Below, one piece after another: positions 31,801 to 39,979 of a stretch of 47,227 nucleotides of DNA. The notes under the pieces were generated by a model. That model did no database searches, was not told where the DNA came from, and was given only the letters and a program-made list of their open reading frames with translations. The position numbers and the translations under genes were made by a program. The stretch is from positions 1 to 47,227 of the forward strand of contig CACZFM010000017.1 of assembly GCA_902780495.1 (NCBI GenBank), given 5' to 3'. The DNA comes from an uncultured Bacteroidales bacterium (GTDB lineage Bacteria > Bacteroidota > Bacteroidia > Bacteroidales > Paludibacteraceae). Position 1 is the first letter of the stretch, and each line of letters opens with the position of its first letter.

Positions 31801-33587
31801 TCAAGGGATGCCTCTGCGGCAGGCAGGCGCAGCGACAGGCTGTCATTGGTTCGGTCTATTTCCGGTATGGAGGCAGACAAAGAGAGATCCGTTTGCTGCG
31901 CATCAGAAGTTAATGACAGGTCTATTTCCCGGATATCCAGCCCCATGCGGTCGATGAGATGTTGCACCGGGCTTCCGTGTGCCAATCGGACAGAAGCATC
32001 CAGTTCGGGGATGAGATGCCGGATAGTGTCCAACATCGTGAGGTCGGTAAGTGAGAGAATGGGTTGGAGGACAGTGCTATCGCCCAGAGCCGTCAGCAAG
32101 GGTTGCATTTCGTCTACGAATTGAAGCACATGCATAGGGCTGTGTGCCGTCAGGTTCAGACCTTTGGTTGCTATGTCCAATGAGGTGGTGCTGTCGGTGG
32201 CGAAATCCAGGCGCAGGCGTTCTGGTATCTGCGCATGGTAATCTACCTCCATGCTCTTAGGTGTCATGAATCGGGCAATGCGGAACTGATGTTCGGTCTG
32301 TGCTTTGATTGGCAGTACACTGTCCGTCACCGTGATAGGCAAGTGCAGCGTGCCGGCGACAGTTTGGTTTGCCAGTTCGGCATCCAGCAATAGTCCGGAA
32401 ACATCGAGTTGCTCGTAGATACCATCCGTCAGGTGCAGGTGTACCTTACTGGTCATGGCAGGAGAGGAGGGTTGAATACCCTTACCTTGCGCATAAAGAG
32501 TGCCTGCCACCACCAAATGCGGATGGTCGTTCAAGAATGGACTGAGGTTCACACGCTCCACGTTCACATGCATGTCATAGGCGTAGTCATCAATATCATA
32601 GTAACCGCGCAATTGTGCTTTGCTGCCTTGGTACTCCGCATCGCCGGTGACATCTATGCGCATGGTTTCCAGGTTCATTGCTGTTGTGGAGAGGTCAGCC
32701 CTTGCTCCGAGTTCATCCGAACGGACGTGCAAACCGCGGCTGGTGATACAATTATGCTGCAAGTCGGTGAGCGCATTGCCGTAGATAGTGTCCGCAGGCA
32801 GATAGAGTCTTCCCAGAGAGAGGGCAAAACCGCCCACGTTCAATTGTCGCGCATCATACACGTTCGAACCTACATCCACCAGGGCATTGGTAGCGAGATA
32901 ATTCGTCCGGATATCCAATCCTAACGGGGTGAGCCTGAAATGTATGTCCTGCAACTCTCCGTCGGGCACGTCAAACGCCAACAACAACGGTGCGGTGTCT
33001 TTGGGAAGGGTATCCGGCCGCAAGTCAATCGCCACATCTGCACCGGAGATATGAAGTCCGTGCAGCGGGTACAGCCCTTGGCTAATCTGTATCTGGGGAC
33101 TTGCCACCGCCAGACTCTTCACATCCACATCAACGCCTACGGTCTTTATCAAACTGTCGGAATGGAAAGCGGTTCGCTCCAGTTGCAACCGTTCCACGGC
33201 AATGGGTGGGATAGAGGTAAGCGGTTGCTGGCGGGTGAGTACGGTGGCATTCAGCCGAAGGGTGTGTACATACACCAACGTATCCTGCCCGCGATGGCCG
33301 ATGAACAAACTGTCGATTTCTACCGTTACCGGCAAATCTGCTTCGCCTTTGTAAGCGAGGTAGAGCAGCCATGGAGAATGGTGAAAAGGCGAGAGGTATA
33401 TCCGCTCCAGGTCTATGTCCATCCCCGTCTTCTCTTGGGCGATGGCGATGCCTTTATCCAGCGCAGCCTTGCGTACGGGAGGGACATACAGCACGGTTGC
33501 TACGGCAATCAGTAGCAACAACACTACTCCCAACACGACGCCTGTCAGCGCGAGCGGTATTTTCCACAATAGCGATCGCTTTTTCAC
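28842..33587 (-). CDS. TamB-like protein fused to a BamA/TamA-type outer-membrane barrel
   Basis: This 1581-residue protein starts with a membrane anchor (residues about 8-33), then a long beta-rich AsmA/TamB-like body. The TamB C-terminal domain lies at about 930-1125 (TTGVRIRGVVDSINLGHIGF, EELASLDEDRREE, DFGVSLSKSFFKDRFKITVG, DYNNILEGDLQKSGIGLRV). Directly after it, residues about 1140-1581 form a barrel of BamA/TamA type, with YTGGPNSLRSSAPYAFGPG (1408-1426) like the lid-loop motif, FGAVFMDAGNVWD, and a terminal IGYPF. In relatives TamB and the barrel partner (TamL) are two adjacent genes; POTRA domains are not visible here. The protein could bridge both membranes and carry lipid or help outer-membrane assembly. 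The start is GTG, one base after the previous stop. Confidence 0.85.
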   Translation of the reverse strand: MKKRSLLWKIPLALTGVVLGVVLLLLIAVATVLYVPPVRKAALDKGIAIAQEKTGMDIDLERIYLSPFHHSPWLLYLAYKGEADLPVTVEIDSLFIGHRGQDTLVYVHTLRLNATVLTRQQPLTSIPPIAVERLQLERTAFHSDSLIKTVGVDVDVKSLAVASPQIQISQGLYPLHGLHISGADVAIDLRPDTLPKDTAPLLLAFDVPDGELQDIHFRLTPLGLDIRTNYLATNALVDVGSNVYDARQLNVGGFALSLGRLYLPADTIYGNALTDLQHNCITSRGLHVRSDELGARADLSTTAMNLETMRIDVTGDAEYQGSKAQLRGYYDIDDYAYDMHVNVERVNLSPFLNDHPHLVVAGTLYAQGKGIQPSSPAMTSKVHLHLTDGIYEQLDVSGLLLDAELANQTVAGTLHLPITVTDSVLPIKAQTEHQFRIARFMTPKSMEVDYHAQIPERLRLDFATDSTTSLDIATKGLNLTAHSPMHVLQFVDEMQPLLTALGDSTVLQPILSLTDLTMLDTIRHLIPELDASVRLAHGSPVQHLIDRMGLDIREIDLSLTSDAQQTDLSLSASIPEIDRTNDSLSLRLPAAEASLEMSMTEGNTTASLFARTELTDGVMSIHDLCTDATLRMDLARNGDDLHGDGRLTLDNFSYGNMELGNHAVDMHISPSQEYAHALRADIQLDDIPMNIIDGFVTLKDIAVHGAIRATASVDGLPHTTDISAEVQPLGVSAEYKPYQVGISLGETPIIMTHNHVDLNQLPVYGADSTFISLSGGMSLDSMRMNVILAADSFAPVKLTKGGPFPVYGELATDIHGRITGPLDSIVADVDVTLLPTTDITYPIGKKNLAQVKPHGTVNVRYGTADGALNLGGSINVDDGFIRYSPKVYPIMPFHVDSGSQVSFHGPIGQTVLDVAASQKAKANVQSQGEDMRTVDFTTGVRIRGVVDSINLGHIGFFLEAPTDETVSEELASLDEDRREEIAAVLLATGMYMGESNVANQHNDYALTSIINSRIDASLANSKRGKVVDINISSSENERVTGTSNDFGVSLSKSFFKDRFKITVGASIIDNPEAKNAVGLFGMAAAEYKLTKDGDVLLRAFTQRDYNNILEGDLQKSGIGLRVAHEWKRHERYRSDSITRTYGLIADADVAYRSNNSIGPNLTLKSSIKNLMGRNETFSLKGYGAYYWSLRERQAGDPKQSNTYKLGAEAALIFPYLHWAGEDKPKGDTRYRLGYGYENIAGGYGVHKISGSLTYFIPSPRNRFISHAFTPLSLSIVHMKAESGELFNKVAQYPQLIKLLASDEFIPSVGYEFTYNDYRSKRPVNTMIDLEFKEAGNLINALYCAFGYKWNDRNKPFGHISFNQFVKLSAELHNKFNLTDKVCIATRLFAGANIPLGNSQESPLSECFYTGGPNSLRSSAPYAFGPGNFHSFKYGQNFFHAGDVKLEANFELRFPIVWKLFGAVFMDAGNVWDWYNTSELLKGTEYADYMQWMELNEELYDGLLDNKYLAKQIALGTGAGLRLDIDGLVVRLDIGVGIHAPYQTYRYNKDGKPDTTRPIRSYYNIPSALDAIRINFGIGYPF

Positions 33588-34427
33588 TTAAAAGTTCTTC
33601 TGGACTCCAAATCTTAATCCGTATAGTCCGGGCGTAAACTGGTTAGCAAGCATGTTACGTAGTTTGCCGGAGAAGATAATCACATCGTTCGTGTATTCGT
33701 TATGCCGTTCGCCTGTCAGAGGGTCGGAATAACAGAATGTGGTGCCGCTATAGCCAATACTGAGAATGGAGAAGAAAATCTGAAAGGTGCTTTTGCGGTT
33801 AAACCGGTAGGTAATCACCGGCGACAATTGCGCACCATAGGTGATGCTGTGCCGGAGTCCGTTATAGTCCGTACCGTTCACTATGCCATCGGTGACACGC
33901 GGAAACTCCATGCCCGTGTAGAGGTGCGCCTCCATCCAGATACCGACTTTTCCATCAAAGAGAGTCTTCATTCGGTAGCGTACATAGGGAGCCACTTCCC
34001 ACGACCCCTTCTGGATACGAAGATCGGTGGTGTAGGTGGTGTCGGGGTTAGACAGAGACACATCGTAGGTGGTGAGGCTGTTGGCATAACTGCCACCGAA
34101 ACGCATACCCAAATAGATGCGCTCTGTCAGTTTCCATCCAATCTCCGGATACACAGCGATGGACCAGCCGTTCTCTTTGCGGTTGGGACGGGAATCGTGA
34201 TGGAAATAGATGTCGAAATTATAGCCGTAGTAGAGTTTCTGTTTCCACAGCGGTACCTCTTTGACAGTGGTGGCTGCCGCAATGCTGTCTTCTATTGTCT
34301 TGGTTTCGTTGGCAATAGTGGCTACCGAAGCCAGTCCGTCCGCAATGTGGTCGCTTTGTGCGATGGCAGGGGCTATACTAAGCAGCACGGCTGCCATCAG
34401 ACTGTATATTCTATGCTTTGTCTTCAT
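33588..34427 (-). CDS. Outer-membrane beta-barrel protein, unassigned
   Basis: This 279-residue protein has a signal peptide (MKTKHRIYSLMAAVLLSIAPAIAQ), a short charged stretch, then alternating amphipathic strands rich in Tyr, Trp and Gly (WKQKLYYGYNFDIYFHHDSR, SIAVYPEIGWKLTERIYLGM), ending GLRFGVQKNF with a C-terminal Phe. This is the design of small outer-membrane barrels; the family is not recognised. The ATG at 34427 gives the cleanest signal peptide; starts at 34439 and 34457 are possible. It overlaps the antiporter gene by 17 bases, and the TamB-barrel gene begins right after its stop, so it may be a substrate or partner of that protein. Confidence 0.75.
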   Translation of the reverse strand: MKTKHRIYSLMAAVLLSIAPAIAQSDHIADGLASVATIANETKTIEDSIAAATTVKEVPLWKQKLYYGYNFDIYFHHDSRPNRKENGWSIAVYPEIGWKLTERIYLGMRFGGSYANSLTTYDVSLSNPDTTYTTDLRIQKGSWEVAPYVRYRMKTLFDGKVGIWMEAHLYTGMEFPRVTDGIVNGTDYNGLRHSITYGAQLSPVITYRFNRKSTFQIFFSILSIGYSGTTFCYSDPLTGERHNEYTNDVIIFSGKLRNMLANQFTPGLYGLRFGVQKNF

Positions 34428-35787
34428 TGCTCTTTTCATGGGGGGTATCGTTCTCACTCATATTGGTGAAAAAGAGATTGACAATACGTTTGGTTATCAC
34501 CGTCCGGCGCAAGGCATGTTGCACTTTGTCGGCGCGAGAAGGAGTGTTGGTGACGGTGACGGCCTGCGATGCCTGCTCTGCCTGCGCCACCTCTTGTTCG
34601 CGCCGGTCAATCCGTTTGCGCAAACGGGGTGAGGCATGGTTGTACAGGAAAATATAGCAGGGTACAGTTGCCTTCATGATATACGGTGTGAGGAACGTGG
34701 TCAGCACACTGGCGGCAACGATAATCGGATAGATGGCAGGGTCGGTAACACCCAGTTTGCTACCCAATGCGGCGATGATGAACGAGAACTCGCCAATCTG
34801 TACGAACGAGAAACCCGTGGACATGGCATCGCGCAGGGTCTCTCCGCCCCACCAGCAACCTAATGTGCCGAACGTGATCATACCTACAATGATGACTACG
34901 GAAACAAAGCCGATGGCGGGCCAGTAAGTGACAAGCGATGACGGGTTAATCATCATGCCCACCGACACGAAGAAGATAGCGGCGAACACGTTCTTCAGCG
35001 GTGCCATCAGATGTTCGATACGATGGGCTTCCAGGGTCTCAGCCAGCACCATACCCATCACAAATGCACCAAGGGCGCTGCTGAAACCTGCTTCTTCGGC
35101 GGTCAGCACCATGCCTAAGCACAGACCCAGCGCAAGGATGATGAGTGTCTCGTCGTTGAGGTAAGGGCGAACTTTGCGGAGCAGGGTGGGAATGACCAGA
35201 ATGCCGCACACAAACCATACGGCAAGCGTGACAACGAGTATGGCGACTTTTTTCAGCAGTTCGACACCCTCAAAACTGTTTTTGACGGCGATACTGGACA
35301 GCAGCACCAATAGCACAACGGCGACTATATCTTCAAAGATAAGGATACTGGTCGCGCCTTTCACAAAGCGGGCTTTGCTCAGACCGGCCTCGTCGATGGC
35401 TTTCATCACGATGGTGGTGCTGGACATACAGAGCATGGCGGCCAAGAAGAGCGAGTTCATGTTATCCAACAGCGCAAAACGCCCTACGCCGTAGCCCAGA
35501 ACCAACATGCCCACGATGATGGTGGCAGCACCTACCACCGCCACTTTGCCGCTCTGGAACAGGTTCTTGAGGCGAAATTCCAGACCGATGCAGAACAACA
35601 CGAACAGTACGCCGATATTGCCCCAAGCCTCGACATTTTCCGTATTGACGATGTTTTCGCCATATAAGTGCGGCCCGACCAATATTCCGGCGACGATGTA
35701 TCCCAACACTACCGGTTGTTTCAGCAGTTTGAACAGCAGACTCACTATACCTGCCGTTATCATCAGTATGTATAAATCGTGTACCAT
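34411..35787 (-). CDS. Cation/proton antiporter, CPA2 family
   Basis: This 458-residue membrane protein has about 12 hydrophobic segments over residues 1-380, with the CPA2 features LGYIVAGILVGPHL near 28-41, GVLFVLFCIGLEFRLKNL, EDIVAVVLLVLLSS near 162 and FVQIGEFSFIIA near 325. The soluble end (about 385-458) is short, charged and Gln-rich, without the TrkA-N nucleotide-binding domain of KefB/KefC. It probably exchanges Na+ or K+ for H+ at the inner membrane. Why it heads an operon with two outer-membrane proteins is not clear. Confidence 0.88.
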   Translation of the reverse strand: MVHDLYILMITAGIVSLLFKLLKQPVVLGYIVAGILVGPHLYGENIVNTENVEAWGNIGVLFVLFCIGLEFRLKNLFQSGKVAVVGAATIIVGMLVLGYGVGRFALLDNMNSLFLAAMLCMSSTTIVMKAIDEAGLSKARFVKGATSILIFEDIVAVVLLVLLSSIAVKNSFEGVELLKKVAILVVTLAVWFVCGILVIPTLLRKVRPYLNDETLIILALGLCLGMVLTAEEAGFSSALGAFVMGMVLAETLEAHRIEHLMAPLKNVFAAIFFVSVGMMINPSSLVTYWPAIGFVSVVIIVGMITFGTLGCWWGGETLRDAMSTGFSFVQIGEFSFIIAALGSKLGVTDPAIYPIIVAASVLTTFLTPYIMKATVPCYIFLYNHASPRLRKRIDRREQEVAQAEQASQAVTVTNTPSRADKVQHALRRTVITKRIVNLFFTNMSENDTPHEKSNEDKA

Positions 35788-35813
35788 ATGAATGGATGAT
35801 TAGTTTCTGCCTG

Positions 35814-35845
35814 CAAAATTACTACAAAAACTGCACATATGCAAA
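35814..35845 (-). promoter_or_regulatory. Promoter of the antiporter operon
   Basis: Minus-strand TTTG (35842-35845), 20 bases, TAATTTTG (35814-35821). It is back to back with the ferredoxin promoter. Confidence 0.75.
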
Positions 35846-35870
35846 TAAATACAAAAAAATGAACTAAATA

Positions 35871-35902
35871 TTTGCACGGTTCAAAAAAAAGCAGTATCTT
35901 TG
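35871..35902 (+). promoter_or_regulatory. Promoter of the ferredoxin gene
   Basis: TTTG (35871-35874), 20 bases, TATCTTTG (35895-35902). The start codon is at 35953. Confidence 0.8.
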
Positions 35903-35952
35903 CGGCGAATTTCAAAAGTAACCAACAACACTAATCAATAAACAATACAACT

Positions 35953-36117
35953 ATGGCTTACAAAATTTCTGAAGATTGTATCGCTTGCGGTACGTGTAAA
36001 GATGAATGCCCGATGGGTGCTATCTCTGAAGGCGATCGTTATTCTATTGACCCCGATATGTGCACAGAATGTGGCACTTGCGCAGATGCATGCCCCAGCG
36101 GTGCCATCTCTCTCTAA
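35953..36117 (+). CDS. 2[4Fe-4S] ferredoxin
   Basis: This 54-residue protein is a clostridial-type ferredoxin. The first motif is CIACGTCKDECP (Cys 9, 12, 15 and 19) and the second is CTECGTCADACP (Cys 37, 40, 43 and 47), so two [4Fe-4S] clusters can be bound, each with CxxCxxC and a Cys-Pro pair. It carries electrons at low potential, for example for pyruvate:ferredoxin oxidoreductase or hydrogenase. It has its own promoter and terminator and is therefore transcribed alone. Confidence 0.96.
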   Translation: MAYKISEDCIACGTCKDECPMGAISEGDRYSIDPDMCTECGTCADACPSGAISL

Positions 36118-36133
36118 TAGATAATTCATCCCT

Positions 36134-36170
36134 AAAGAGAGACTATCCAAACGGGGTAGTCTCTCTTTTT
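36134..36170 (+). terminator. Terminator of the ferredoxin gene
   Basis: AAAGAGAGACTA (36134-36145) pairs with TAGTCTCTCTTT (36157-36168) over 11 bases, with T to 36171. It is 16 bases after the stop codon. Confidence 0.88.
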
Positions 36171-36192
36171 TAAGCACAAAACCACCGAACCC

Positions 36193-37296
36193 ATGAAACG
36201 ATTCTTCTTCTTCGCCTTAGTCACCGCCAGCCTGCTCTCCTGCACAAGAAAGGTAGATACGCGCTTCCGTCCGGCGGAAGGTAACCAATACGCTGCGGGT
36301 TTCTGCCTGCACGATTCGGCAGACTGCTGTATAGCCACCGTGTTCTCTCCCTGGGACAGGACACAAGTGATGGCTCGCTATGTGCTGAGTGACTCTCATG
36401 CCGATGGTAGGGTGAACCGTGTGGCTGTTACGTCTTGCACGCATGTGGGGATGCTGGCAGCCTTGAATCGTCTGGATTGTCTGGTAGGTGTTTGTCAGCC
36501 ATCGTTGGTGTATACAGACTTGTCGGATTGTCCTTCGGCGGGAGAACCCACTTTTGACGTAGGTGACGGAATGAATCCGTCGGTGGAACGCCTGCTGATG
36601 ACCCATCCCGATGCGGTGATGTTGTCTATCTTTGCGGCCGATGACCCTGTTTCCAAGCGCCTGGAGAAATTAGGTGTGCGCGTGATTTATAACAACGAGT
36701 GGATGGAATCGCATCCCTTGGCGCGTGCGGAATGGATACGGCTGATTGGTGCTTTTGTCGGCCGTCGGCATGAAGCGGACAGTATCTTTAATGTGGTAGT
36801 GGCGCATTACAAGACCTTGTGTGCCGAAGCCCGTTATCGTCAGCAGCGTGTCCGCACCCAGCCATCCATCTTTTCGGGGCAGGACTTCCGCGGTACATGG
36901 TACGTCCCCAGCGGTGATACTTATATGGGAATGCTCTTTGCTGATGCAGGTGCATCGTATGCCTATGCCGATGACCACCACGAAGGCAGTGTGCCCCTTA
37001 CCATGGAACAGGCTTTGCAGGTGTTTGCCGATGCCGATGTGTGGGTGGGCGTGAATGCCCGTACGATGGAAGAACTGCGTCTGGCATCCGAAAAACACAC
37101 GTGGCTGAAGGCATACAAAACGGGTAGGGTGTACAATTTCTTGAAACGCTCCACCCCGGACGGCGCGAACGATTTCTGGGAACGCGGTGTGGTGCATCCC
37201 GAAGAGATATTGTCCGATTTGATAGAGGTGCTCTATCCCCCCAAGAATGCCGTTAACGTTAAATTGTATTACATAGAACCGTTACGAACTAATTAA
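36193..37296 (+). CDS. ABC transporter substrate-binding lipoprotein (BtuF/FecB-like)
   Basis: This 367-residue protein has a lipoprotein signal with LLSC near residue 17. Its body fits the helical-backbone binding proteins for siderophores, heme and corrinoids: VAVTSCTHVGMLAALNRLDCLVGVC near residues 75-100, the VGDGMNPSVERLLMTHPDAVML block, KLGVRVIYNNEW, GTWYVPSGDTYMGMLFADAGASY, and a C-terminal GVVHPEEILSDLIEVLYP. It would deliver a metal complex to an ABC permease. No permease is next to it; an ATPase of the same class lies at 11285. It is 22 bases after the ferredoxin terminator, and the next lipoprotein gene begins 12 bases later. Confidence 0.85.
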   Translation: MKRFFFFALVTASLLSCTRKVDTRFRPAEGNQYAAGFCLHDSADCCIATVFSPWDRTQVMARYVLSDSHADGRVNRVAVTSCTHVGMLAALNRLDCLVGVCQPSLVYTDLSDCPSAGEPTFDVGDGMNPSVERLLMTHPDAVMLSIFAADDPVSKRLEKLGVRVIYNNEWMESHPLARAEWIRLIGAFVGRRHEADSIFNVVVAHYKTLCAEARYRQQRVRTQPSIFSGQDFRGTWYVPSGDTYMGMLFADAGASYAYADDHHEGSVPLTMEQALQVFADADVWVGVNARTMEELRLASEKHTWLKAYKTGRVYNFLKRSTPDGANDFWERGVVHPEEILSDLIEVLYPPKNAVNVKLYYIEPLRTN

Positions 37297-37308
37297 CCTG
37301 TCAAGAAT

Positions 37309-38439
37309 ATGAAAAAGCAAGTGTTTATTCTCGCCCTTGTGGCAATGGTATGCTCCGGTTGTACACTGGCGCGCATTTTTACCTATGTTCCCGAACCGAC
37401 TACTGTTACCACCGTACAGGTGGCCGCGCAACCTGTAGTAGTGCAGCAGCCTGTGGCTACGACCACCATATATACGCAAGGTTCCACCAAGACGGTGAAC
37501 GTGATGTCCAATGCCACATGGGACCTGAGCCGCTATCTTGACCTGAATGCTGTGGCCGCCGCCTTTGCCCAGTCGGCAACCATCCGCGACTTTGAACTGC
37601 TGCTGAACACTTCCCGCTACATGCTGTCCAATCTGGACTTGAACGGAGACGGCTATGTGGATTATATCCGTGTGCTGGAAACACAACGCGGCTATACGCA
37701 TGTGCTGCTATTGCAAGCCGTTGTAGGTTTGAACCTCTATCAGGATGTAGCCACCATTGTGGCAGAGTCCACACCCGGACGCACGTATGTGCAAGTGATA
37801 GGGGCGCAATATATTTACGGCACGGGATATATCGTGGAGCCTGTGTTTGTGCAGACACCGCCCATCTATGCGCACTGGAACAATCATCCCAATTACGTGG
37901 TCTATTCCTCTCCGTACGGATGGAACAATTTCCCGACTTGCTACCGTCAACCTCAACCGGTGTATATCAGCCACTACCAAGCCTACGTAGGCTCGTATAT
38001 GCAGAACCACCATTATTGCCATGAGGTGAAACCCGTACAAGAGGTACGTTATCAGGATTACGGACGCCTGACACAGTCTGTCCGCAGGGATGACTACGCG
38101 CGTGAACATCCGGAGAAGTCCTTCTCTTCTCGCACAGGTTCCGGTGTGCGTAACACCACCGCTACGCGTCCGCAAGCCACACAGACCACTCAAACTACGC
38201 AAGCCACGCGAGACACGCAAACCAAGCCTGTGTCTATGTTAGAGCCGGCTAATGCCCGCGGAATAGAAGAACCGGCGATGCAAATCGTACAGACCAAAGA
38301 CAAACCCGCTACGCGCCAACCTGCCGCTCGCACCGCTCCCGCCACGACGACCTCTACACGTGTCACCAGTACGGGAACAACCACGCGCACGACACGTACG
38401 GGCAGCTCTTCCGCACGCACAACAACCATACGCAGGTAG
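37309..38439 (+). CDS. Threonine-rich lipoprotein, unassigned
   Basis: This 376-residue protein has a lipobox VCSGC near residue 18 and no recognised family. Residues about 60-150 look folded, with DLSRYLDLNAVAAAFAQSAT and a phrase LDLNGDGYVDYIRV that resembles a calcium-binding or EF-hand-like loop. A Tyr/Pro-rich part follows at 165-245, and the last 120 residues are nearly all Thr, Arg, Ala, Ser and Gln (for example TTTRTTRTGSSSARTTT). The tail is probably disordered and exposed. It follows the binding-protein gene by 12 bases and ends 4 bases from the convergent prfC gene. Confidence 0.7.
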   Translation: MKKQVFILALVAMVCSGCTLARIFTYVPEPTTVTTVQVAAQPVVVQQPVATTTIYTQGSTKTVNVMSNATWDLSRYLDLNAVAAAFAQSATIRDFELLLNTSRYMLSNLDLNGDGYVDYIRVLETQRGYTHVLLLQAVVGLNLYQDVATIVAESTPGRTYVQVIGAQYIYGTGYIVEPVFVQTPPIYAHWNNHPNYVVYSSPYGWNNFPTCYRQPQPVYISHYQAYVGSYMQNHHYCHEVKPVQEVRYQDYGRLTQSVRRDDYAREHPEKSFSSRTGSGVRNTTATRPQATQTTQTTQATRDTQTKPVSMLEPANARGIEEPAMQIVQTKDKPATRQPAARTAPATTTSTRVTSTGTTTRTTRTGSSSARTTTIRR

Positions 38440-38443
38440 GGTA

Positions 38444-39949
38444 TCAGAATTCCGAAGTAAAGTGGAACACAATGTGCCGGTAGTCGTTCTGTGCCATCGA
38501 TAGCACGTACGCACTATCGGCCATAAAGACATCCCGTCCCTCTTTGTCGAAAGCCATATACTGGGCTTTGCGTTTCTTGAAGGTATCAATCTCCTCCATA
38601 TCTTCCGGCTCTCCGGGATGGAGCGGTGCAATCCAGCAAGCCTTGTACATGGCCATATTCTCCCAACGGCATTTGGCATTATACTCATGCTCCAGACGAT
38701 ACTGGATGACTTCGAACTGCAGTTGTCCCACAGTGCCGATAATCTTCCGTCCGTTGAGTTGGCTGACAAAGAGTTGTGCAACCCCTTCGTCCATCAGCTG
38801 GTGAACGCCTTTATCCAGTTGTTTCTGCCGCATGGGATCGGCATTCTCAATGTACTTGAACATCTCCGGTGAGAAACTGGGCAGTCCCTTGAAGTGCAGC
38901 ACTTCGCCTGCCGTGAGTGTGTCACCTATTTTGAAGTTGCCGGTGTCAGGCAGACCTACAATATCGCCGGCAAAAGCCTCGTCCACGGTTTCTTTCTTCT
39001 GTGCCATAAAGCAGGTGGGAGAAGAGAACCGCATCTGTTGGTCTTTGCGAACGTGTTTGTAATATACATTGCGCTCGAAGCGTCCTGAACATATCTTGAA
39101 GAAAGCGATACAACTGCGGTGGTTTGGATCCATGTTGGCGTGAATCTTGAAGCAGAATGCCGTGAAGTTATCCTCCATCGGTTCCACCTTTCGCTCGATG
39201 GCTTCCACAGGTCGGGGACTGGGCGCATAACGGACGAAGAAATCCAACAGTTCCTGTACGCCAATGGTCTTGTAGGCAGAGCCATAGAACACAGGTGCCA
39301 AATCGCCCGCCAGATAGGCCTGTTCGCTAAATTCGGGATAGATAGAGATAAGGTCACGCGTCTCTTGCGGCAGCGTATCGGCATCTGCGGAATCGAGGAA
39401 GAAAGAGCGTGTGTAGCGTTGTCCTTGTCCGTCCGCCCAGGTTATGGGCGTGACATGAATGCCTAACTCCTGCTCCACATCATCCATCAGATCGAACGGG
39501 TCTTTTCCGTCCCGGTCCATCTTGTTCATAAAGACCATGACGGGTGTCTTGCGCATACGGCAGACCTCCATCAAGCGGCGTGTCTGTGCCTCCACACCTT
39601 TGGCGCTATCGATAACGATGATGACGCTATCCACTGCCGTCAGTGTGCGGAAGGTATCTTCCGCGAAATCCTGGTGACCGGGTGTGTCAAGGATATTGAT
39701 ATGATAGTTGTCGTAGTCAAATCCCATCACACTGGTTGCCACACTGATACCGCGTTGCTTTTCTATTTCCATCCAGTCGGAGGTGGCGGTTTTCTTTATC
39801 TTGTTGCTTTTGACGGCACCTGCCACATGGATGGCACCTCCGTAGAGCAACAGTTTTTCCGTCAGTGTGGTTTTACCGGCATCAGGGTGGGAAACGATGG
39901 CAAACGTCCGCCGGCGCAGTATTTCTTTTTGGTCGTTGTTGCTAAGCAT
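38444..39949 (-). CDS. prfC: Peptide chain release factor 3
   Basis: This 501-residue GTPase recycles class I release factors after translation ends. The G domain has SHPDAGKTTLTEKLL (G1, about 19-33), the switch region KQRGISVATSVM, DTPGHQDF (G3) and FMNKMDRDGKDP (G4), as in RF3 and unlike EF-G, which lacks the NKMDR-x(2)-D-P form. It has the RF3-specific AVKSNKIKKTATSDWMEIE. It is a little shorter than E. coli RF3 (529). It follows pheT by 30 bases, so the two translation genes are one operon. Confidence 0.93.
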   Translation of the reverse strand: MLSNNDQKEILRRRTFAIVSHPDAGKTTLTEKLLLYGGAIHVAGAVKSNKIKKTATSDWMEIEKQRGISVATSVMGFDYDNYHINILDTPGHQDFAEDTFRTLTAVDSVIIVIDSAKGVEAQTRRLMEVCRMRKTPVMVFMNKMDRDGKDPFDLMDDVEQELGIHVTPITWADGQGQRYTRSFFLDSADADTLPQETRDLISIYPEFSEQAYLAGDLAPVFYGSAYKTIGVQELLDFFVRYAPSPRPVEAIERKVEPMEDNFTAFCFKIHANMDPNHRSCIAFFKICSGRFERNVYYKHVRKDQQMRFSSPTCFMAQKKETVDEAFAGDIVGLPDTGNFKIGDTLTAGEVLHFKGLPSFSPEMFKYIENADPMRQKQLDKGVHQLMDEGVAQLFVSQLNGRKIIGTVGQLQFEVIQYRLEHEYNAKCRWENMAMYKACWIAPLHPGEPEDMEEIDTFKKRKAQYMAFDKEGRDVFMADSAYVLSMAQNDYRHIVFHFTSEF

Positions 39950-39979
39950 GTTCGATGGATTGTGGGCTTGTGTCCGGCA

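Noticed and set aside
34411..35787. Truncated KefB/KefC-type K+ efflux protein
   Set aside because: The transporter core is complete and many CPA2 members lack the nucleotide-binding domain; there is no sign of a broken frame.
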